This document shows, one piece after another, positions 56,203-64,000 of a DNA stretch of 64,000 bases. The position numbers and the translations under genes are program-made. Within the stretch, counting starts at the first letter, position 1, and each line of letters begins with the position of its first letter. The stretch covers positions 62,001-126,000 of the forward strand of contig NZ_JAUEPH010000002.1 of NCBI RefSeq assembly GCF_030403435.1, in the 5' to 3' direction. The notes under the pieces were generated by a model. That model did not search any database. It was not told where the DNA came from and saw only the letters and a program-made list of their open reading frames with translations. The stretch comes from Algoriphagus sediminis (GTDB lineage Bacteria > Bacteroidota > Bacteroidia > Cytophagales > Cyclobacteriaceae).

Positions 56203-56579
56203 GAGATAGTTGTTTAGTTTGAAACATGCATGGGTTCACCCAATTCATTGCTGCTAATTTCCGTTTATGACTAAGAATCACTCCTTTACGGACATTTACT
56301 TGCTGTTTTTATAAAATTAAAATTGCAAATAAATGAAAGTATAAGGATGGAGATTGTCTAAGGAATAGTTAAGAATTAGGCTCTTCCATTATTAATAATG
56401 TTAAAAAACATAATTATTTCTATTAAATCAATGTTTTTAACATTGATTTGAAAGAATTGAGAAAAATCAAAATAATTCTAAGCCTTGCTTTTATTTGCAT
56501 TTTTATTTTAAGTGGTCTTGCAAACGGGCAAAAAAAAGAGCTGCAAAATGCAGCTCCTTATTGATGAGATGAAATTTAA
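56203..56579. other. Gene-free 377-base spacer with inverted repeats
   Basis: Upstream of the SusC-like gene. AATGTTAAAAAACAT (56397-56411) and ATGTTTTTAACATT (56431-56444) form a long imperfect inverted repeat, and AATCAATG/CATTGATT form a nested hairpin at about 56426-56449. These could be an operator for the SusC/SusD operon. A terminator of the next gene is at 56530-56559. Confidence 0.4.
56530..56559 (-). terminator. Intrinsic terminator of the pyrophosphatase gene
   Basis: Stem GAGCTGCA-aaa-TGCAGCTC followed on the minus strand by T8. It lies 21 bases past the stop at 56580. Confidence 0.88.
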
Positions 56580-58865
56580 TTATTTCAGATACTCTTCTGT
56601 GGTGGTAGTAACGGTCTCATTTCCATCCTCATCTACAACAATTTCTTTTTTAATCTCCACTACTTTGGCTTTAGCCATTTCCCCATGAGAGTCATGAGAA
56701 GAAAGAAGTGGTGCAATAACCAAACCTACTAAACAAGTCAACTTAATCAAGATGTTCATAGACGGTCCAGATGTATCTTTAAAAGGATCGCCAACTGTAT
56801 CTCCAGTTACTGCCGCTTTGTGCGCTTCAGAACCTTTGTAAGTCATTTCTCCATCAATCATAACACCAGCCTCGAAAGATTTCTTAGCGTTATCCCAAGC
56901 ACCACCAGCATTGTTTTGGAAGATAGCCCACATTACACCAGAAACTGTCACACCAGCCATATAACCACCTAGAACTTCAGCAGCCAACATAGTGTCTCCA
57001 GTGGCCAACTGTGTAACAAAAGCAATTAAAATTGGCGAAACAATCGTAAGTAAACCTGGAAGCATCATTTCCTTCAAAGATGCGTTGGTAGAAATCTCCA
57101 CACACTTGTCGTACTCAGGTTCTGCTGTACCTTCCATGATACCAGGAATCTCTTTGAACTGACGTCTCACTTCTTTTACCATAGCCATCGCAGCTTTACC
57201 AACCGAACTCATGGCTAAGGCGGAGAATACCACAGGAATCATCGCTCCAACAAAAAGAGCGGCAAGAACTGGTGCTTTGAAAATATTGATACCATCAATG
57301 CCTGTAAATGTTACATACGCTGCGAAAAGTGCAAGTGCAGTCAATGCCGCAGAAGCAATCGCGAATCCTTTACCAATGGCAGCCGTAGTATTTCCAACAG
57401 AATCAAGAATATCAGTACGCTCACGTACTTCCTTTGGTAATTCACTCATTTCGGCGATACCACCTGCATTGTCAGCAATAGGTCCGAATGCATCGATAGC
57501 CAATTGCATTGCCGTGGTAGCCATCATGGCAGAAGCCGCAATCGCTACACCATAGAATCCTGCAAAAGCATAAGCTCCCCAGATGGCAGCAGCAAAAAGC
57601 AATACAGGAGCAAAAGTTGACATCATACCTTGAGAAAGGCCTGCAATGATATTGGTTGCAGCTCCGGTAGATGAATTTTGAATAATAGTCATTACTGGCT
57701 TCTTACCCATACCAGTATAGTATTCTGTAAAGTAGCTAATCAAACCTCCCACAGCCAAACCGATTAATACGGCGGCAAATACGCTGAATGAGCTTACGGT
57801 TTGTAAACCTTTACCGAAGAATGTCATCTGCATTTCTGCAGGTAACATCCAGTCAATGATGAAATAAGAGGCAATACCCGTTAGAATGATCGATCCCCAG
57901 TTTCCTCTGTTCAATGCAGCCTGCACCTGTGGTTCTTTAGCATTGTTGTCACTGATCTTGATGAACCAAGAACCGATGATTGAGAAAATGATACCGATAC
58001 CAGCTATCAAGACAGGTAATAAAATTGGACCCATTCCGCCAAAGGCGTCATTCATAGGCGTGCCGTTGTTAATATCGTTAATCAGGTAGTTACCCAATAC
58101 CATGGCAGCCAACATGGTTGCTACATAAGACCCGAAAAGATCAGCACCCATTCCGGCGACATCACCTACGTTGTCTCCTACGTTATCTGCAATTGTAGCT
58201 GGATTACGTGGATCATCTTCTGGAATTCCTGCTTCCACTTTGCCTACAAGGTCAGCGCCTACGTCTGCAGCTTTGGTATAAATACCTCCACCCACACGAG
58301 CAAAAAGAGCAATAGATTCAGCACCTAAAGAGAAACCGGCAAGTGTTTCGAGAACGATAGTCATTTCCATGTAGAATGACTGCTCACCAGTAATGAAAAA
58401 CTGAACGAGAAGAGCAAGCAATAAAGAAAGACCGAAAACGGCCAATCCTGCAACACCAAGACCCATGACGGTTCCGCCTCTAAAAGACACCTGAAGTGCC
58501 TTTGGCAAACTGGTTCTGGCGGCTTGTGTTGTTCTTACGTTGGCATCTGTTGCAATACGCATCCCTATGTTACCTGCAATAGCCGAGAAAACAGCTCCTA
58601 TAACAAATGCCACAACGATGAACCAATGTGTGGTTTCTACCAACATTGACACGACACCTAAAAGAGCTCCAGCAATGACAACGAAGACTGCCAGCATTCT
58701 GTATTCAGCCGCTAAGAAAGCCATTGCACCTTCTTTTACGTAACCGGCGAGTTTTTTCATGTTCTCTTCGCCAGCATCTTGCTTATTTACCCATGCTCTC
58801 AGATAGAACATGTACGCTAATCCAATTACCCCAAAAGCTGGTAAAATGTAGATTAAGTTTTCCAT
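56580..58865 (-). CDS. hppA: Membrane-bound ion-pumping pyrophosphatase
   Basis: A 761-residue integral membrane pyrophosphatase with about 16 helices. Substrate-binding motifs are visible: [35 protein letters not shown] and later [10 protein letters not shown] and [10 protein letters not shown], where the first is given by its key residues D, K and D repeats. [10 protein letters not shown] carries the Ala expected of K+-dependent enzymes, many of which pump Na+. It couples PPi hydrolysis to H+ or Na+ export from the cytoplasm and supports energy during low ATP supply. Monocistronic with terminator. Confidence 0.95.
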   Translation of the reverse strand: MENLIYILPAFGVIGLAYMFYLRAWVNKQDAGEENMKKLAGYVKEGAMAFLAAEYRMLAVFVVIAGALLGVVSMLVETTHWFIVVAFVIGAVFSAIAGNIGMRIATDANVRTTQAARTSLPKALQVSFRGGTVMGLGVAGLAVFGLSLLLALLVQFFITGEQSFYMEMTIVLETLAGFSLGAESIALFARVGGGIYTKAADVGADLVGKVEAGIPEDDPRNPATIADNVGDNVGDVAGMGADLFGSYVATMLAAMVLGNYLINDINNGTPMNDAFGGMGPILLPVLIAGIGIIFSIIGSWFIKISDNNAKEPQVQAALNRGNWGSIILTGIASYFIIDWMLPAEMQMTFFGKGLQTVSSFSVFAAVLIGLAVGGLISYFTEYYTGMGKKPVMTIIQNSSTGAATNIIAGLSQGMMSTFAPVLLFAAAIWGAYAFAGFYGVAIAASAMMATTAMQLAIDAFGPIADNAGGIAEMSELPKEVRERTDILDSVGNTTAAIGKGFAIASAALTALALFAAYVTFTGIDGINIFKAPVLAALFVGAMIPVVFSALAMSSVGKAAMAMVKEVRRQFKEIPGIMEGTAEPEYDKCVEISTNASLKEMMLPGLLTIVSPILIAFVTQLATGDTMLAAEVLGGYMAGVTVSGVMWAIFQNNAGGAWDNAKKSFEAGVMIDGEMTYKGSEAHKAAVTGDTVGDPFKDTSGPSMNILIKLTCLVGLVIAPLLSSHDSHGEMAKAKVVEIKKEIVVDEDGNETVTTTTEEYLK

Positions 58866-59005
58866 TTATTAGTTTCTTTTATCTCCTTGGTTAAATAATC
58901 TCGCAAAGATAGAATTTCTCTCCGACTCCCCAACCCATAATCTCAAAAGTGGTATATAAGGTGTCTGGATGCAGTTGATAATTGGTCTCGAGGAAAAGGA
59001 ATTAC

Positions 59006-59854
59006 TTATTTGAGAGGAAATACTAGGATATTGGCTCGGCCACCGCGGGCTTCATTTGAAATATAGAGCGTTCCGTTAGGTGAAAAAGTGATTCCTTCCG
59101 GTTGTTTAAAGACCTTGGTATTCAGCCGGTAGAGTTTTTTGATGTTGAAGTCTAAATCAAAAATAGCTAGCCAGCTTCCAGTGGAAGAAATTATGTAGTA
59201 CTCCTGATCAATTGGGTGAAGTGCTGCTGCAGATGGCTGGATTTTTACAGATTTATCATAATCCACATTAAGGCGTTCTTCTATCTGCTTTTTCACCAGT
59301 TGAAAAGCAGCTTGATCGCTGTATTCTTTTACATTCGGGTCAAAAGAATAAGCTGAGGCTTCTTTCTCATTTTTATCCCATTTACAGTCTTTGCATATAG
59401 AAATCAACTTTTGACTATCTTGGCTTTGAACCAGAGATTCGAAATCTCGCCGCTCTTTTATTGGGAATTTATATTTTTCGCTTTCCAACTCAGCTGCCCG
59501 ATAATCTTTAATGTGGTGCAAAGTTCCATTGCTTTCCAAGACCCAAATCTGATCATTGATCAGTGTGATATCCTCATAGTCTCCATTTTTTCCAAAGGAC
59601 TTATTTTCCGTGATTTCTCCATTTTCAGGGTTCACCCAAAATAAAACCCCTGCCTCATCCTGAATCGCTAGTATCTGCCCATCTACCCATTCGATTCCTG
59701 AAATTTCGCGTAATGCACCTGGCATGTCCAAAACCTTTCTTGCCTCAAAATCATAGACCTCAGGAAATTCGGAGATGACTACTTCTTCCTGGTCGCTGGC
59801 ACATTGGGCTGCTAGCATTAAAAATGAGAAAATCAATAAAAAAGAGTAGGACAT
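59006..59854 (-). CDS. SdiA-regulated-type (YjiK-like) beta-propeller lipoprotein
   Basis: A 282-residue exported protein, probably a lipoprotein (AAQC, about Cys18). The repeated LREISGIEWVDGQILAIQDE ... NGEITENKSFGKNGDYEDITLINDQIWVLESNG pattern, described by its ISGI and YEDI cores, and the C-terminal QPEGITFSPNGTLYISNEA fit the SdiA-regulated family. It forms a beta-propeller with an unknown ligand. Monocistronic, divergent from the OmpR-type system. Confidence 0.82.
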   Translation of the reverse strand: MSYSFLLIFSFLMLAAQCASDQEEVVISEFPEVYDFEARKVLDMPGALREISGIEWVDGQILAIQDEAGVLFWVNPENGEITENKSFGKNGDYEDITLINDQIWVLESNGTLHHIKDYRAAELESEKYKFPIKERRDFESLVQSQDSQKLISICKDCKWDKNEKEASAYSFDPNVKEYSDQAAFQLVKKQIEERLNVDYDKSVKIQPSAAALHPIDQEYYIISSTGSWLAIFDLDFNIKKLYRLNTKVFKQPEGITFSPNGTLYISNEARGGRANILVFPLK

Positions 59855-60001
59855 GAATTGAGTCAGACTTGATTTACCTCTAATTTATCATTCTCATTTA
59901 AATTTTCGCCCTTTGAGTCCAATACTACAAAAGTCTTTTATTCTTGGCTTGTGATAGTTTCGTGATGTTTAGACCTTAATTTTCCATCTTACAAAAATCA
60001 T

Positions 60002-60700
60002 ATGAAAAAGGTTTTGGTCATCGAAGATGATCCGGATATCAGCGAATTGGTTCGAATTCATCTGTCAGATTTAGATTATCAGGTCAAAGTAAAAAATAAC
60101 GGGCGTGAGGGCTTTGAGACTGCGAATACCCAGGATTTTGAACTTATCGTGATGGATATAATGCTCCCTGAAATGGATGGTGTGGCCATTTGTCAAAGGC
60201 TCAGAGCACTGGATAATTATACTCCCATTCTCATGCTTACAGCTAAATCTGAAGAGATCGATAAAATAATCGGTTTAGAATCTGGAGCTGACGATTATCT
60301 TACTAAACCATTTAAAATCAGGGAGTTGATTGCAAGAGTGAAAGCTATCATGCGTAGGCAAGATGTGTATAGGGCTTCAGCCAAAGCCAAATCAAAGACT
60401 CTTCAATTTGAAGAGTTAGAGGTGAGCGAATCCATGCGAAAGGTGATACTCGATGGTAAGCGAGTGGAGCTTACTCCCAAAGAATTTGACTTGCTCCTTT
60501 TAATGGCTAAAAGCCCCGGTAGAAGTTATTCCAGAGCTGAGCTACTCGAATTGATCTGGGGGTATGATTTCAGCGGCTATGAACATACAGTGAATGCTCA
60601 TATTAACAGATTAAGATCTAAAATAGAAGATGACCCAAACCACCCAAAATTCATTTTGACCACTTGGGGTGTGGGCTATCGCTTCAACGACGAACTATAA
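60002..60700 (+). CDS. OmpR-family response regulator
   Basis: A 232-residue regulator. The receiver has D9-D10, the phosphoacceptor D52 (VMDIMLPEMDG) and K102 (YLTKPF), and a winged-helix OmpR/PhoB-type DNA-binding domain begins near 130 (ELTPKEFDLLLLMAKSPGR, NAHINRLRSKIE). It forms an operon with the kinase that starts 4 bases later. Targets unknown. Confidence 0.95.
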   Translation: MKKVLVIEDDPDISELVRIHLSDLDYQVKVKNNGREGFETANTQDFELIVMDIMLPEMDGVAICQRLRALDNYTPILMLTAKSEEIDKIIGLESGADDYLTKPFKIRELIARVKAIMRRQDVYRASAKAKSKTLQFEELEVSESMRKVILDGKRVELTPKEFDLLLLMAKSPGRSYSRAELLELIWGYDFSGYEHTVNAHINRLRSKIEDDPNHPKFILTTWGVGYRFNDEL

Positions 60701-60704
60701 TGCT

Positions 60705-62165
60705 ATGAAAAGTTTATACTGGAGGATTTCCCTCTCATTCATTGGTGTGCTGCTGGTTGTGGGTTTTTCCTACGTGGTGATTACTGCCTACTACACACAA
60801 AAATATTATCAGGCTACTACTCAAAGGCTTAATGCTGAAGTGGCAGATTATCTTATAAAAGAAGTGAACCCTTTTCAGGATGGAGAAGTAAATGAAGAAG
60901 CTCTGGGAACCATCATGCATTCCATGATGGCGGTCAATCCGGGCATAGAAGTTTATCTTCTAAATCCTACTGGAGAGATCATTTCTTACGTGGTTCTGGA
61001 TCAGCTCGTGAAGCTGAAAAGGGTAAATTTGGAACCTATCGAAAACTTTCTGGCGACCTCAGGGACTGAATATATTCTGGGAGACGATCCCAGAACTCCA
61101 GGTGAAGAGGCCGTATTCTCAGCTACTTCTGTTTATGAAAATGAAGAACTTCTAGGCTATGTTTACATCACCTTAGAAAGTGAGAAATTTGACACGGTGG
61201 CGGCTTCGCTGCTGAATAGTTATTGGCTTAAGTTGAGTCTTGGTTCAGTGATCATCACACTGGTGGTGGCAATGCTGATTGGTTTGGCTTTAATTAGTTT
61301 GTTGACTCGACATCTGAGAAAGATAATTACAGTGGTGAATCAATTTAAGGAGGGCAATCTTCAGGCACGGGTACCCACCACCAATTCCAAATCTGAGTTG
61401 ACTTTACTCGGAGAGACTTTTAATCATATGGCCGATACCATTCTGAACAATATTGAAGAGCTCAAGAAGGTGGATCGACTGAGACGCGAGCTGATTGCAA
61501 ATGTATCTCATGATCTAAGAAATCCCTTGGCCATAATCAATGGCTACGTGGAAACCTTACAAATCAAGGGAGATAAGCTTTCGAAAGAAGAAAAGGAAAA
61601 ATACCTTAAAATTATCACCGACTCTACTGATCGGCTGACTAAGCTGGTCGCTGATCTTTTTGACTTGTCAAAGCTGGAATCCGGTCAAATGTCCGTGAAG
61701 ATGGAGTATTTAAAAATCCAGGAGCTCTTATATGATTCTACTTTGAAGTATGAACTTTTAGCAGAAGCCAAAGGGATTAAAATTGAGTCCACGATCTGTC
61801 AGAATTTACCTTCGGTCAAAGCCGACCTTTACCTTCTTGATCGAGTGATTCAAAACCTTCTGGACAATGCCGTGAAGTACACTCCAGATAATGGAGAAAT
61901 CCTTATTGATGCCTGTTCTACCGAAAATGGGGTAAGCGTGAGCGTCAGAAATTCGGGAAGTGGAATACCACAAGAGGACTTAGAGGCGATTTTTGACCGG
62001 TATTACAAAATAGACAAGGATCGGGAAGGAATTGAGGGCTCGGGATTAGGACTAGCCATAGTAAAGAAAATTCTTTCCATTCACGGCTCACAAATCAGCA
62101 CTCAATCTGATTCCAAGACTTTCACCGAATTTTCATTTGAATTGCCGGTTCGGCAATTGGCTTGA
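60705..62165 (+). CDS. Sensor histidine kinase of the OmpR-type system
   Basis: A 486-residue kinase with two membrane helices (about 8-30 and 176-200), a periplasmic sensor of about 145 residues between them, a HAMP domain (about 195-250), a HisKA domain with H269 (NVSHDLRNPL) and an HATPase domain with N, G1 (SGSGIPQEDLEAIFDRYYK) and G2 (GSGLGLAIVKKIL) boxes. A longer frame opens at 60669, but the ATG at 60705, just after the regulator stop, gives the usual N-terminus. Signal unknown. Confidence 0.95.
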   Translation: MKSLYWRISLSFIGVLLVVGFSYVVITAYYTQKYYQATTQRLNAEVADYLIKEVNPFQDGEVNEEALGTIMHSMMAVNPGIEVYLLNPTGEIISYVVLDQLVKLKRVNLEPIENFLATSGTEYILGDDPRTPGEEAVFSATSVYENEELLGYVYITLESEKFDTVAASLLNSYWLKLSLGSVIITLVVAMLIGLALISLLTRHLRKIITVVNQFKEGNLQARVPTTNSKSELTLLGETFNHMADTILNNIEELKKVDRLRRELIANVSHDLRNPLAIINGYVETLQIKGDKLSKEEKEKYLKIITDSTDRLTKLVADLFDLSKLESGQMSVKMEYLKIQELLYDSTLKYELLAEAKGIKIESTICQNLPSVKADLYLLDRVIQNLLDNAVKYTPDNGEILIDACSTENGVSVSVRNSGSGIPQEDLEAIFDRYYKIDKDREGIEGSGLGLAIVKKILSIHGSQISTQSDSKTFTEFSFELPVRQLA

Positions 62166-62184
62166 GGTTAAAAAGATTTGGGCA

Positions 62185-62218
62185 GAAAAAAAGCTGTAAT
62201 TCAATTACAGCTTTTTTT
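62185..62218. terminator. Bidirectional intrinsic terminator
   Basis: AAAAAAAGCTGTAAT-tca-ATTACAGCTTTTTTT forms a 15-bp stem with A and T runs, between the convergent kinase and DM13 genes. Confidence 0.92.
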
Positions 62219-62234
62219 GGTCTGAAGGTCTCGC

Positions 62235-62690
62235 TTAATCCATGAGAGTAAATCCAAAAGGAATAGCTGCTGCGCCGCACCAGATGATTCCATGGGTAAA
62301 CTTCGAATCAGGCTCACCTGACAATTTAAAGAAATGCTCTCCAGCTTGGTCAACCACAGATATAAGTTCGAAACTACTGGATTCATTCAGATCAAGACTT
62401 GATGAAGTAGAAAGGTAAACCGTGACTGTTCCCGTGCTGAATTTTGTGGTAAAGTCTTCGGTTAGTCGCAGAAAAAAATCTCCCGCATCGTCTCTTACTA
62501 CCTGTACCATTCCCCTTGTGTTGGTACTGCTTTGAGCGGTGAGCTCCCCTCCACGTAATATTTCGAAGTTAGCCACTTCTGCTTCTACATCAGGAGCCTT
62601 ATCAGGCTTCATATCCGCAGAATCACTACAGGAAGTGAATGCGATTATTATTAAGGCAAAGAGGAGTGATATTTTAAACATTGTTTTCAT
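62235..62690 (-). CDS. DM13-domain lipoprotein
   Basis: A 151-residue lipoprotein (lipobox FTSC, Cys20). The rest matches a DM13 domain: a repeated beta pattern with GMVQVVRDDAGDFFLRLTEDF, TVYLSTS and a late HGIIWCGAAAIPFGFTLM, whose conserved Cys near residue 142 has been proposed to be redox-active in this family. It may act in electron transfer or metal handling at the cell envelope. It is the last gene of a three-gene unit with the Crp/Fnr regulator and beta-barrel gene. Confidence 0.85.
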   Translation of the reverse strand: MKTMFKISLLFALIIIAFTSCSDSADMKPDKAPDVEAEVANFEILRGGELTAQSSTNTRGMVQVVRDDAGDFFLRLTEDFTTKFSTGTVTVYLSTSSSLDLNESSSFELISVVDQAGEHFFKLSGEPDSKFTHGIIWCGAAAIPFGFTLMD

Positions 62691-62701
62691 GATAGATAGC
62701 T

Positions 62702-63328
62702 TTAAAAGGTGTCCAGATTTCTGAAAAGGATTCTGTTTCTACTGTAAGTGATCTGCCCTTGTTTTTTGAGCTTTGAGAAAGTCTGAGTCACAGTTTGGCG
62801 GCTAGTGTCGGTGTATTTAGCCCATTCCTGATGAGTCAGGTTAATTTTAAGTAAGGTTTCATCTCCATATTTTACCCCGATCCTTTGCGCCAGATCTTTC
62901 ATATAATATCGGATTCGAGTCTCAGACTCCATGGAAATTACCCTTTCATATCGGGCTAAGTTTTCCTTGGCGTCCTGTGCGAGATGATTCATGATTTGTT
63001 GAATCCACTGTTCAGGAAGTGTAGAAATACAAGCAATCTTTTCGATTTCTGTATTGTCCTGAAGAGCTATTGCAAATGAGCTGTTGAGAACATTTCGGTC
63101 CTCTTTGAACGTCTTCTCTCCAAAGATTTGTCCCGGTGATATGATTCTGATAATCGTGCTCTCGCCGGAAGGCAAAACCCGCTGAAGTTTTACCGTGCCT
63201 GACTTAAGCAAATAGAATCCTTTTGAAAGCTCTTTCTGTTTGTAAATCGTTTTGCCTTTTCCATAAGTTGACTCGCAGGAAGTATCTTGATGAGGCCTTG
63301 GGATAAAGGATAATACCGATGAATACAT
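62702..63328 (-). CDS. Crp/Fnr-family regulator
   Basis: A 208-residue regulator with a cyclic-nucleotide-binding-type fold (GFYLLKSGTVKLQRV, PGQIFGEKTF) and a Crp-type winged helix near 160-205 (LTHQEWAKYTDTSRQTVTQ). Only one cysteine is near the N-terminus, so an Fnr-type iron-sulphur cluster is unlikely. It may control the flanking DM13 and beta-barrel genes, with which it is tightly packed (1-base gap upstream). Confidence 0.9.
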   Translation of the reverse strand: MYSSVLSFIPRPHQDTSCESTYGKGKTIYKQKELSKGFYLLKSGTVKLQRVLPSGESTIIRIISPGQIFGEKTFKEDRNVLNSSFAIALQDNTEIEKIACISTLPEQWIQQIMNHLAQDAKENLARYERVISMESETRIRYYMKDLAQRIGVKYGDETLLKINLTHQEWAKYTDTSRQTVTQTFSKLKKQGQITYSRNRILFRNLDTF

Positions 63329-63329
63329 A

Positions 63330-64000
63330 TTAATTTGGTTTTCTTTGATAATAAATGCCTACACTCCAGGTTGGGGCGGAGTAAATATTTCTTCTCGAAT
63401 AGATAAAATCGGCGTAGTTTCGATAGTTTACAGATAGGCTAAAATCCTTGTAAACCGGAACACTTGCGCCAAAACTGAAGCTGGTGTATTCAGTACCGTC
63501 ACCTCTTACGAAGTCTGTCGCTACCAGAACTTCATCTACGGAATTCAGTGCGTTTAACCTTGCATTTACCCAAACCAAATCTGCAATCTGGTAACCGATT
63601 TCAGCACCAATAGCGATTTGGTCAGAGAAGGAAACGTCATCGTATTCCGTTCTGAAATTATAAGCTGCAAAAATGCTCCCATAGAATGGTGCGTTGGGAA
63701 GAGCAAAAGAACTGGCAAGAGTAGTCCAGACATTAAACTCACCATCTCCGGATGGCAAATTGATTTCGTCAAAATCATTGACTGTACTCTTGGCAAAATT
63801 ATTTGCCCGACCTATGGGAATCTCCGGTGCTACCGAAATGGAAAGCGGGAGATATTTCTTCAATAGTGCATGTTTGAATTCAAGCCTAAGGTCTCCGAGT
63901 CCGTTGACAGTTTCGGTAGTCTCAAATCCATTCCAGGTTTGGAGAGGTAAATTTGCGATAATGGTAAATTTCTCCGTCACCCCGTACTCTCCATAAAAGA
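63330..64000 (-). CDS. Outer-membrane beta-barrel protein (partial, N-terminus off window)
   Basis: At least 223 residues of alternating strands (FTIIANLPLQTW, LPLSISVAPEIPIG, SFSFGASVPVYKDFSLSVNYR), ending with a terminal strand TWSVGIYYQRKPN. The frame stays open to 64000 (FYGEYGVTEKF), so the start and signal peptide are beyond the window; the GTG at 63980 is internal. It resembles transporter-like barrels of the phenol-MetA/OMP group. Function unknown. It shares an operon with the Crp/Fnr and DM13 genes. Confidence 0.8.
   Translation of the reverse strand, partial: FYGEYGVTEKFTIIANLPLQTWNGFETTETVNGLGDLRLEFKHALLKKYLPLSISVAPEIPIGRANNFAKSTVNDFDEINLPSGDGEFNVWTTLASSFALPNAPFYGSIFAAYNFRTEYDDVSFSDQIAIGAEIGYQIADLVWVNARLNALNSVDEVLVATDFVRGDGTEYTSFSFGASVPVYKDFSLSVNYRNYADFIYSRRNIYSAPTWSVGIYYQRKPN

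Noticed and set aside
60669..60704. N-terminal extension of the histidine kinase to 60669
   Set aside because: It overlaps the regulator gene and adds non-homologous residues; the ATG at 60705 precedes a normal membrane helix.

Overview
The window reads as a chromosome segment from a Bacteroidota bacterium, most likely class Cytophagia and close to Algoriphagus or other Cyclobacteriaceae. That placement is inferred from gene types: a SusC/SusD pair, LytTR two-component genes, VPS10-like Asp-box exoproteins, GSCFA, DUF1835 and DUF2200 proteins, and TAnnTTTG-type promoter boxes. No rRNA or tRNA gene was recognised, so the genus is not proven.

Left flank (1-24,364) is ordinary core sequence. 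It holds a truncated CPA1 Na+/H+ antiporter, an AsmA/DUF748 envelope protein, two large paralogous Asp-box exoproteins (4054-7131 and 15075-18248), a likely Zur-controlled zinc pair (DUF3299 plus COG0523 GTPase), a LytS/LytTR pair, an ExbB-like protein, a 2OG-Fe(II) oxygenase, a secreted esterase, a solitary contractile-sheath gene, the agmatine-to-putrescine pair AguB/AguA, an ABC efflux operon (adaptor, permease, ATPase) and an alpha/beta hydrolase lipoprotein.

The centre (about 24,385-40,090) is an integron-like island read on the minus strand. A tyrosine recombinase (38723-40090) is followed by a compact attI-like site and seven gene cassettes separated by attC-like hairpin sites. For every cassette, the first 8-10 bases (GTT...) are the exact reverse complement of its last 8-10 bases (...AAC), as expected for cassettes that circularise through a folded attC. 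The order from the recombinase is: (1) BglII-type methyltransferase and endonuclease; (2) XRE regulator with membrane tail; (3) HsdR plus an HsdM-half-HsdS fusion; (4) a reversed small unknown gene; (5) a secreted M20 amidohydrolase; (6) an 1166-aa SMEK-like/P-loop NTPase protein; (7) two unknown genes. The recombinase lacks the IntI-specific insertion and has an N-terminal duplicated HARP-like region. This is the strongest candidate here for an undescribed system: an integron-like defence-cassette platform driven by a non-IntI recombinase.

Right flank (40,374-64,000) returns to core genes: PriA, a DUF255 thioredoxin-fold protein, GSCFA, DUF1835 and DUF1801 proteins, a Cys-rich lipoprotein, an S9 peptidase, a PBP4-type D,D-carboxypeptidase, a SusD/SusC pair, a membrane pyrophosphatase, an SdiA-regulated-type lipoprotein, an OmpR-type two-component system, and a small operon with a DM13 lipoprotein, a Crp/Fnr regulator and a beta-barrel protein cut by the window edge.
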